From contig CADCPE010000223.1 in NCBI GenBank assembly GCA_902803275.1, forward strand, positions 1 to 10,767: a DNA stretch of 10,767 nt, given 5' to 3'. The notes under the pieces are model-generated. The model was given only the letters and a program-made list of their open reading frames with translations. It was not told the origin of the DNA and searched no databases. This document shows positions 5,619 through 10,767 of the stretch, one piece after another. Each line of letters begins with the position of its first letter. Position 1 is the stretch's first letter. The DNA comes from an uncultured Erysipelotrichaceae bacterium (GTDB lineage: Bacteria > Bacillota_I > Bacilli_A > Erysipelotrichales > Erysipelotrichaceae). The translations under genes and the position numbers were made by a program.

Positions 5619-6575
5619 ATGAGTGAACTTAAGAAAAGACCCGTAATTCTTGACGGTGATCCCGGTCATGATGACGCGATCGCCTGGGTCCTGGCTTCTA
5701 CTGTTGATGATTTTGATATCAAAGCTATCACGACGGTGGCCGGAAATCAGACGCTGGAGAAGGTCACCTACAATGCCAGAAGGATCGCTGCCTTGCTGAA
5801 ACTGGATATCGAAGTAGCCAAAGGAAGAAACAGGCCTATATGCGGTGACCTGATAATCGCTCCGAATTTTCATGGCGAAACAGGGCTCGACGGACCTAAA
5901 CTTCCTGAACCTGATCATGAATTAAGCAGTCTATCAGCTATTGAAATGATGGCCAAGGTCTTAAAGGAATCAGATCAGAAGGTCACGATCATAACGACTG
6001 GAGCTCAGACCAATGTTGCAGCTTTGCTCTTAGCTCATCCGGAACTCAAGGAAAAGATCGAACTTATCTCGACGATGGGCGGAGGTTTAAGAAACGGCAA
6101 CTGGACTACGGGTGCCGAATTCAACATCCTGGTCGATCCTGAAGCTGCCTATACAGTGTACCATTCAGGATTGCCTTTGCAGATGTGCGGCCTGGACGTC
6201 ACGGAAAAGGCGCTGGTCTATCCTGAAGACTGGGAAAGGATCAGAAAACTGAACAATCCGGTTGCCAGGATCGTTGCCGAGTGGCTGGATTTCTTCTTCA
6301 TCCATGTGAGCTCACTTGGCTGGAAAGGGGCGACACTACACGATCCGTGTGCCGTCATGTCTTTGATCCATCCGGAGATCTTCGATATCAGAGACTACTA
6401 TGTGGATATCGAACTCAAGGGCGAATACACCAGAGGGGCAACGATAGCTGATTATCGTGGCAGGCTTGGCAAAAAACCAAACTGCCGCTGTGTCGTTGAT
6501 CTGAACAGAGAAAAATTCGTTGAATATCTATATGAAGCCTGTGCAAAATTCGAAGGCTGGGAGGTCAATCTATGA
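5619..6575 (+). CDS. Nucleoside hydrolase, RihA/RihB-like (IUNH family)
   Basis: Hydrolyses the N-glycosidic bond of ribonucleosides to free base plus ribose, using a calcium-bound water. The 318-residue protein has the family hallmark near the N terminus, D12-G-D14-P-G-H-D18-D19, whose aspartates bind Ca2+ and ribose hydroxyls. AGNQT (41-45), N-F-H85-G-E-T-G-L-D-G, E167-F-N169 and the second active-site H241-D-P-C follow in order. The DPGHDD, AGNQT and GLDGP combination resembles E. coli RihA and RihB, which prefer cytidine and uridine, so pyrimidine nucleosides are the likely substrates; specificity remains an inference. No signal peptide is seen, so it is cytosolic. It is first in the operon and overlaps the second hydrolase by 4 nt. 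The two are clear paralogues but differ in motif detail. Confidence 0.93.
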   Translation: MSELKKRPVILDGDPGHDDAIAWVLASTVDDFDIKAITTVAGNQTLEKVTYNARRIAALLKLDIEVAKGRNRPICGDLIIAPNFHGETGLDGPKLPEPDHELSSLSAIEMMAKVLKESDQKVTIITTGAQTNVAALLLAHPELKEKIELISTMGGGLRNGNWTTGAEFNILVDPEAAYTVYHSGLPLQMCGLDVTEKALVYPEDWERIRKLNNPVARIVAEWLDFFFIHVSSLGWKGATLHDPCAVMSLIHPEIFDIRDYYVDIELKGEYTRGATIADYRGRLGKKPNCRCVVDLNREKFVEYLYEACAKFEGWEVNL

Positions 6576-7504
6576 ACAAAATACCTGTCTGGATAGATAC
6601 TGATACCGGTGTCGATGATGCCGTGGCGCTTATCACGGCGGCATCATTGGAGCAGCTTGATATAAAAGGAGTTTCGGCAGTAGCAGGAAATACCACGCTG
6701 GAGAATGCCTTCAGAAATGCCAGAGATGTATTGTCCCTGGCCGGCAGGGAAGATATCAAGGTATACAAAGGGGCTGACAAGCCTCTGATAAAGGAACTTC
6801 ATATCGCACCCCATGTCCATGGTGAAAACGGCCTTGGTGATGCGATCATCGATCCATCGAAAGCTGCAGTTGAAGAAAAGAACGCTTTCGATGCCTTGTA
6901 TGAAAAAGCGAGAGAATTAAATGGCGAACTTACAGTAGTGGCTGTAGGTCCATTGACCAATATCGCCACAACGATAATCAAGCATCCTGATTTTGTAAAC
7001 TACGTGAAGAGTCTGTGCATCATGGGCGGAGCTATTGAAGGCGGAAACATCACACCTTGCGCCGAATTCAATATCTATGAAGATCCTCATGGCGCTCAAT
7101 GTGTCTTTAAATCCGGGATCAAGATCAAGATGTTTGGCCTGGATGTTACTTTGAAAGCATATTTGACTGATGATGATATCGCTGAGATCGTGAACTACAA
7201 CAACAAGGCTTCCAGATTCTTTGAAAGTTCCAATAAGCTCATCTATGCGATACAGGAAAGACACAGCGGCAACGGTCTTTGCGAACATGATACCTGTCCG
7301 ATAGTCTATCTGGCTCATCCGGAACTTTTTACAGGGAAGCCATGCGGCATCTATGTTGAAACGCAGGGCGAGATCACCATGGGCAAGACCGTAGCTGATC
7401 TATATACCGATCACAAATATGAAGACAGACATTGTGAAGCATATATAGATATAGACAGGGAAGAATTTGTTAAGATAATCAAGGAAGCCTACAAAGCTTA
7501 TTAG
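6572..7504 (+). CDS. Second nucleoside hydrolase (IUNH family)
   Basis: A 310-residue paralogue of the preceding gene, also predicted to split ribonucleosides into base and ribose. The N-terminal metal motif is D9-T-D11-T-G-V-D15-D16, with threonine in place of the usual proline of DTDPG. AGNTT (38-42), H81-V-H83-G-E-N-G-L-G, GPLTN (126-130), E165-F-N167 and E-H239-D240 complete the active site. The lack of the GLDGP block and the different N-terminal motif separate it from RihA/RihB and point toward the inosine/uridine or broad-specificity branch. Exact substrates cannot be assigned. GGGAGG (6559-6564), inside the end of the upstream gene, is 7 nt from the ATG, an excellent ribosome site. 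Its product ribose would be a substrate for the ribokinase of the neighbouring operon. Confidence 0.93.
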   Translation: MNKIPVWIDTDTGVDDAVALITAASLEQLDIKGVSAVAGNTTLENAFRNARDVLSLAGREDIKVYKGADKPLIKELHIAPHVHGENGLGDAIIDPSKAAVEEKNAFDALYEKARELNGELTVVAVGPLTNIATTIIKHPDFVNYVKSLCIMGGAIEGGNITPCAEFNIYEDPHGAQCVFKSGIKIKMFGLDVTLKAYLTDDDIAEIVNYNNKASRFFESSNKLIYAIQERHSGNGLCEHDTCPIVYLAHPELFTGKPCGIYVETQGEITMGKTVADLYTDHKYEDRHCEAYIDIDREEFVKIIKEAYKAY

Positions 7505-7513
7505 GGAGAAAAT

Positions 7514-8884
7514 ATGAAAACAGTATGGGATAAGATCGACAAGAAGAAAATGAAACAGCTGATGGATTTTTCCGATGACTATAAAGTCTTTCTGGATAAT
7601 GCCAAGACGGAAAGAGAAGCTGTTGATGAAACGATTAAGCTGGCCAGAAAAGCCGGTTTCAAGGAATTCAGGGAATTAAAGAAAATAAAAGCCGGAGACA
7701 AGGTCTATTTCAATAACCGTGGCAAATCCTTGGCCTTGTTTGTGATCGGCAAGAATAAGCTGGAAAACGGTATGAACATCCTTGGTGTACATATCGACTC
7801 GCCGAGGATCGACCTCAAACAGAATCCGTTATATGAAGATAACGGTCTGGTCCTGCTGGACACGCATTACTATGGCGGTATCAAGAAATATCAATGGGTC
7901 GCCAGACCTTTAGCTTTGCATGGTGTCGTCTGCAAGAAAGACGGTTCTACCATAACGCTGAAGCTTGGCGAGAATGATGATGAACCGATTCTGGAGATCT
8001 CTGATCTGCTCATCCATCTGGCAAGAGATCAGATGGAGAAAAATGGCAGCAGGGTCGTTGAAGGTGAGGACCTCAATGCCCTGACCGGTTCGATCCCAGC
8101 CCGATCCAAAGAAGAAGGGAAGGATCTGGTCAAGAAGAATATCCTTAACATTCTTAAAGAGGAGTATGGTATCGAAGAAGATGATTTCATTTCTGCCGAA
8201 CTTGAACTGGTTCCTGCCGGCAAAGCCAGAGATCTGGGCTTGGACAGATCGATGGTCATGGGCTATGGCCATGATGACCGCATCTGTGCTTACACATCTT
8301 TGAGAGCTTTGCTGGAATCAGATAAACCGGAAAGGACTTCAGCCTGCATCCTGACTGATAAGGAAGAGATCGGTTCGATCGGATCGACCGGTGCCGAATC
8401 CGCCTTCTTTGAAAACAGTGTGGCAGAACTTTTGAACCTTCAGGGAGACTGCAACGATCTTTCTTTAAGACACGCACTGGAAAACTCCAGAATGCTGTCA
8501 TCAGATGTATCTGCAGCTTTCGATCCGAATTACCCGTCAGTCAACGAAGTCAAGAATGCAGCCTTTTTTGGCAAAGGCATATCCTTCAACAAGTATACAG
8601 GATCAGGAGGCAAATCCAGATCCAGCGATGCTCCGGCTGAATATGTCGCCAAGATCAGGAAGATCATGGATGACAATGATGTCATGTTCCAGTTCTCAGA
8701 ACTTGGAAAAGTTGACCAGGGTGGAGGCGGAACGATCGCCTATGTGCTCGCCAACAAGAACATGGATGTCATCGATGCCGGCATTGCCGTACAGAACATG
8801 CACGCCCCATATGAGACAGCTTCAAAAGCCGATATCTATGAAGCCTATCGGGCCTATAAAGCCTTTTTGAAAGATATGAAATAA
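7514..8884 (+). CDS. M18 family aminopeptidase
   Basis: A 456-residue cytosolic zinc aminopeptidase of the aminopeptidase I/aspartyl aminopeptidase family, removing N-terminal residues from peptides. The bimetal ligands are visible in the family order: H93 in VHIDSPR, an aspartate of YGHDDR (254-255), E284-E285 in DKEEIGS with E284 as probable catalytic base, D331 in SSDVSAAFDP, and H430 in NMHAPYE. The insert between about residues 110 and 250 is the usual dimerisation domain, and the length is normal. GGGAG (7504-7508) ends 5 nt before the ATG and overlaps the stop of the second hydrolase, so this gene is the third member of the nucleoside hydrolase operon. A strong terminator follows. Peptide specificity (acidic versus neutral residues) cannot be told from sequence alone. 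Confidence 0.94.
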   Translation: MKTVWDKIDKKKMKQLMDFSDDYKVFLDNAKTEREAVDETIKLARKAGFKEFRELKKIKAGDKVYFNNRGKSLALFVIGKNKLENGMNILGVHIDSPRIDLKQNPLYEDNGLVLLDTHYYGGIKKYQWVARPLALHGVVCKKDGSTITLKLGENDDEPILEISDLLIHLARDQMEKNGSRVVEGEDLNALTGSIPARSKEEGKDLVKKNILNILKEEYGIEEDDFISAELELVPAGKARDLGLDRSMVMGYGHDDRICAYTSLRALLESDKPERTSACILTDKEEIGSIGSTGAESAFFENSVAELLNLQGDCNDLSLRHALENSRMLSSDVSAAFDPNYPSVNEVKNAAFFGKGISFNKYTGSGGKSRSSDAPAEYVAKIRKIMDDNDVMFQFSELGKVDQGGGGTIAYVLANKNMDVIDAGIAVQNMHAPYETASKADIYEAYRAYKAFLKDMK

Positions 8885-8888
8885 TAAT

Positions 8889-8911
8889 GCAGCTCGATCG
8901 AGCTGCTTTTT
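8889..8911 (+). terminator. Rho-independent terminator of the hydrolase/aminopeptidase operon
   Basis: GCAGCTC (8889-8895) pairs with GAGCTGC (8900-8906) across the tetraloop GATC, followed by five T (8907-8911). It is a compact GC-rich stem with a classic U tail, 5 nt after the stop codon. Confidence 0.92.
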
Positions 8912-8945
8912 GATTGCCTGAACTGATTTTTTTATCTTTGTAAAC

Positions 8946-8974
8946 TTAACATACAGAGAATATAGTGATATAAT
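8946..8974 (+). promoter_or_regulatory. Promoter for the ABC transporter operon
   Basis: TTAACA (8946-8951, five of six -35 bases), a 17-nt spacer, and a perfect TATAAT (8969-8974) preceded by TGA, which makes it also an extended -10. This is the best promoter in the window. The start is expected near 8981, and the gene has a good ribosome site (AGAGGG, 9011-9016, 8 nt from the ATG). The strength fits the optimised codons of the downstream lipoprotein gene. Confidence 0.88.
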
Positions 8975-8987
8975 GTAAACGCTTGCA
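8973..8987 (+). promoter_or_regulatory. cre-type operator (CcpA/LacI family)
   Basis: The 15 bases starting at 8973 (ATGTAAACGCTTGCA) fit the catabolite-responsive element consensus WTGNAANCGNWNNCW at every defined position. The site overlaps the last bases of the -10 box and the expected transcription start, a position where CcpA binding represses. A different LacI-family regulator could use the same type of site. No regulator gene is present in the window. Confidence 0.75.
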
Positions 8988-8999
8988 TAAAACAGCAAG
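8982..8999 (+). other. Possible 5' leader hairpin of the transporter mRNA
   Basis: CTTGC (8982-8986) and GCAAG (8995-8999) can form a 5-bp stem with an 8-nt loop at the very start of the predicted transcript. A hairpin at the 5' end can slow mRNA decay, which would suit a highly expressed binding-protein gene. It is short, and its 5' arm is part of the cre site, so the symmetry may be coincidental. Confidence 0.3.
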
Positions 9000-9024
9000 A
9001 TAATTAGAAAAGAGGGAATTATTT

Positions 9025-10368
9025 ATGAAAAAACTTCTTATGGTCATGCTGGCAGTTTTGATGGCAATGACCCTTGTTGGATGTGCTTCCGGCAATAACG
9101 GCGGCGGAAATGCTCCAGCTGACAATCGTTCTGAAGTTCAGAAGATCATTGCTGAAGCTCAGACAATGACTCTTGAAGAGCTGGCTAAGAAGGCCATCGA
9201 AGAGTCTAATGGCAAGAAAGTCTATGGTGTAGGTAACTCATCACGTGGCAAGAGCGCTCTTCCACTGTTCATTGAATACTTACAGTCAATCGACCCAAGC
9301 TACACTCTTGAATTCGACTGGCAGCAGCCAAAGAACAACAAGATCTTCGATCAGCTGACAGCTGACGGCTTAAAGGACACAGGTACATTCTTCATGACTC
9401 TGATCCAGGATGGTAACCAGATCGAGTCTAAGATGGTTCAGACTGGCGTTCTTGATACATTCATTCCTAAAGAGTGGGCAGAAGCTAATGGCACAACTCC
9501 TGAAGAATATCAGGGTTATCTCCCATTACAGACATTGAACAAGATCTTTGAATTCAACAACGTCAATCCTGACAAGCAGTATGCAAACTGCTGGGACTTC
9601 GTTTATGAAGGCGAACACGGTCTGTTCATGGACATCGATTCAGAAATCGTTGGTAAGAACTTCTTATACATGCTGACAGCTCCTCAGTATGCTGCTTACT
9701 TGAAAGATGCATATGACAAGCTTCCAGCTGACAAGCAGGCTTACTTCAAGACTACTGTAGATGCTATGGAAAAAGATGCTGCTGAATTAGGTCTTGATGA
9801 AAACGGCAAATACGCTCTGGCTTGGATCAAACTGTGGGTCAACAGCTACAACGCTCAGACAGATGATGGTCCGATCTGCAATACTCTGGTCAAGAAATCT
9901 GCAGTTGATCAGTTCGGTCTGTTAGTTTACTCAAAGGTTCGTTCAGTTGAGGAAACAGATGAAACTTCTGTAAACAACCTGTCAGTTGCTGCATACCAGA
10001 ATGGTTATGAAGGCATCGGCGGCTACGCTTACTGCCACTATCTGTTCGTAACAGATAACTCACCATTCCCATGGACTGCATGTGCATTCATCGCTTACAT
10101 GACTGAAACTGTTGACGGTTTCTCTGCATGGGGCAAAGACTTAGGTGGCTATTCTTCTAACCCAGAAGTTGCTAAGGCTACAGAAGAAAAATTCCATCAC
10201 TCTAAGGGCGAATCTGCAAAGGTCGTCTGTGATACTACAATGGACAGAGGCTATGACTGGTGGGTCAACAATGGCAAGCTGGTCGTTGAAGATCCTAAGT
10301 ATTGTGCATCTGTTGCATTCACTGTAGGTTCATGGATCGAAATGCTCGACAAGTACACTCCAGAATAA
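9025..10368 (+). CDS. Extracellular solute-binding lipoprotein of an ABC importer
   Basis: A 447-residue secreted lipoprotein that would capture a solute outside the membrane and deliver it to the permease encoded next. The signal peptide has a KK n-region, a hydrophobic core (residues 4-18) and a lipobox L17-V-G-C20, so C20 would be lipidated; a flexible Gly/Asn-rich linker follows. The mature part is of the size and type seen with Fe3+/polyamine/sugar-phosphate importers (FbpA/AfuA-like), inferred mainly from the downstream permease and overall character. The ligand cannot be assigned. I see no Fur box, whereas a cre site covers the promoter, so a carbon compound is more likely than iron. 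Codon use (GCT, ACA, CCA, GTT) differs clearly from the GCC/ACG/CCG/GTC-rich neighbours, as expected for very high expression. Confidence 0.83.
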   Translation: MKKLLMVMLAVLMAMTLVGCASGNNGGGNAPADNRSEVQKIIAEAQTMTLEELAKKAIEESNGKKVYGVGNSSRGKSALPLFIEYLQSIDPSYTLEFDWQQPKNNKIFDQLTADGLKDTGTFFMTLIQDGNQIESKMVQTGVLDTFIPKEWAEANGTTPEEYQGYLPLQTLNKIFEFNNVNPDKQYANCWDFVYEGEHGLFMDIDSEIVGKNFLYMLTAPQYAAYLKDAYDKLPADKQAYFKTTVDAMEKDAAELGLDENGKYALAWIKLWVNSYNAQTDDGPICNTLVKKSAVDQFGLLVYSKVRSVEETDETSVNNLSVAAYQNGYEGIGGYAYCHYLFVTDNSPFPWTACAFIAYMTETVDGFSAWGKDLGGYSSNPEVAKATEEKFHHSKGESAKVVCDTTMDRGYDWWVNNGKLVVEDPKYCASVAFTVGSWIEMLDKYTPE

Positions 10369-10403
10369 CAGTTGTTTAAATCTAAAACATTGATTTAAAA
10401 CGT

Positions 10404-10436
10404 AGTGCCTTCGTAGAGTTTCTACGGAGGCACTTT
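10404..10436 (+). terminator. Intercistronic stem-loop, likely attenuator or mRNA stabiliser
   Basis: Positions 10404-10417 pair with 10421-10434 as a 14-bp stem with one G-U and a 3-nt loop, followed by a weak T tail (TTTCCTT). It lies between the binding-protein stop and the permease ribosome site. Such hairpins commonly cause partial termination or protect the upstream mRNA, giving more binding protein than permease. Full termination is unlikely because the permease has no separate promoter that I can see. Confidence 0.7.
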
Positions 10437-10458
10437 CCTTAATCAGAGGTATAAATTT

Positions 10459-10767
10459 ATGTCAAAACAAACAAAAATCAGAATTAACAGCATAAAGACT
10501 TATCTCAGCAAGCCGCAGAACATCATCCTGATCTTGACGGGCATCCTTGTCACTTTCACGACGATCGCACCGATCATAGCTATCATTCAGGATACGATCA
10601 GGATCCACCCGGGCACGATCGACCAGTATCTAACCGGCAAGGCCAGTGGCCATACATTCGCCAACTATGTCGACCTGTTTACATCCCGTCTGGCCAAGGC
10701 AAATCTATGGACGCCGTTAGTCAATACGATCTATCTGGCTATCGGTGCTTGCAGCTTTGCGATCCTG
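10459..10767 (+). CDS. ABC transporter permease (partial, 5' end)
   Basis: The first 103 codons are present and the gene runs off the window. The ATG follows AGAGG (10445-10449) at 9 nt. A short basic N terminus (residues 1-20) precedes a membrane segment at about 22-43. An external loop of about 45 residues containing an FANYVDLF motif follows, then the start of a second membrane segment from about residue 86 (LVNTIYLAIGACSF). The WTPLVNTIYLA context before a second helix is typical of the Fe3+/polyamine/sulfate-type permeases (FbpB, PotB). Full-length members carry EAA loops for the ATPase, which would lie beyond the window. It would form the translocation channel for the solute bound by the preceding lipoprotein. 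Confidence 0.85.
   Translation, partial: MSKQTKIRINSIKTYLSKPQNIILILTGILVTFTTIAPIIAIIQDTIRIHPGTIDQYLTGKASGHTFANYVDLFTSRLAKANLWTPLVNTIYLAIGACSFAIL

Noticed and set aside
8364..8392. Cluster of GATCG repeats in the M18 gene
   Set aside because: Explained by codons for the conserved EEIGSIGSTG motif of the aminopeptidase.
8941..9000. Fur-type iron box upstream of the solute-binding protein
   Set aside because: No GATAATGATAATCATTATC-like sequence can be seen; the only clear operator is the cre-type site.

Overview
The window looks like chromosome of a low-to-moderate GC Gram-positive bacterium (Bacillota). Signs are Bacillus-type Shine-Dalgarno sites (GGAGG, GGGAGG), vegetative promoters with extended -10 boxes, a tRNA-Trp very close to the Bacillus form, a lipoprotein solute-binding protein and a CcpA-type cre site. 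An Erysipelotrichia-like host is my guess from protein character and codon use, not something shown here. Genes end in TGA and Trp is read from TGG through a CCA anticodon, so the genetic code is standard.

Layout. (1) Positions 1-174: a minus-strand tRNA-Trp gene with its own promoter and terminator, back to back with a plus-strand promoter. (2) 174-1857: a two-gene unit, a GNAT acetyltransferase and a GT4 glycosyltransferase, overlapping by 4 nt and closed by a hairpin that contains the stop codon. (3) 1857-4480: a promoter followed by deoD (purine nucleoside phosphorylase), a ribokinase and an M19 dipeptidase, with 0 nt and then a 4-nt overlap between genes, ending at a bidirectional terminator. 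(4) 4511-5536, minus strand: an adenosine deaminase converging on that terminator. (5) 5581-8911: a divergent operon of two nucleoside hydrolases (4-nt overlap) and an M18 aminopeptidase, with a strong terminator. (6) 8946 to the end: a well-formed promoter overlapped by a cre site, a solute-binding lipoprotein, an intercistronic stem-loop, and the start of an ABC permease cut off by the window edge.

How the genes fit together. Regions 3-5 form a nucleoside salvage and catabolism locus. Adenosine deaminase would convert adenosine to inosine. DeoD would cleave purine nucleosides with phosphate to base plus ribose-1-phosphate. The two hydrolases would cleave nucleosides with water to base plus free ribose, which the ribokinase can capture as ribose-5-phosphate. 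Each of the two multi-gene nucleoside operons ends in a peptidase gene, which suggests a general scavenging role for nucleosides and peptides. The ABC importer resembles the Fe3+/polyamine architecture, but the cre site points to carbon-source control, so its cargo is open.

Every region is explained by known families, and there is no gene-free stretch longer than about 140 nt. I see no phage, insertion sequence, CRISPR or clearly undescribed system. The most interesting points are altered active-site residues in the adenosine deaminase, the cre-controlled importer, overlapping divergent promoters, and the peptidase genes inside nucleoside operons.
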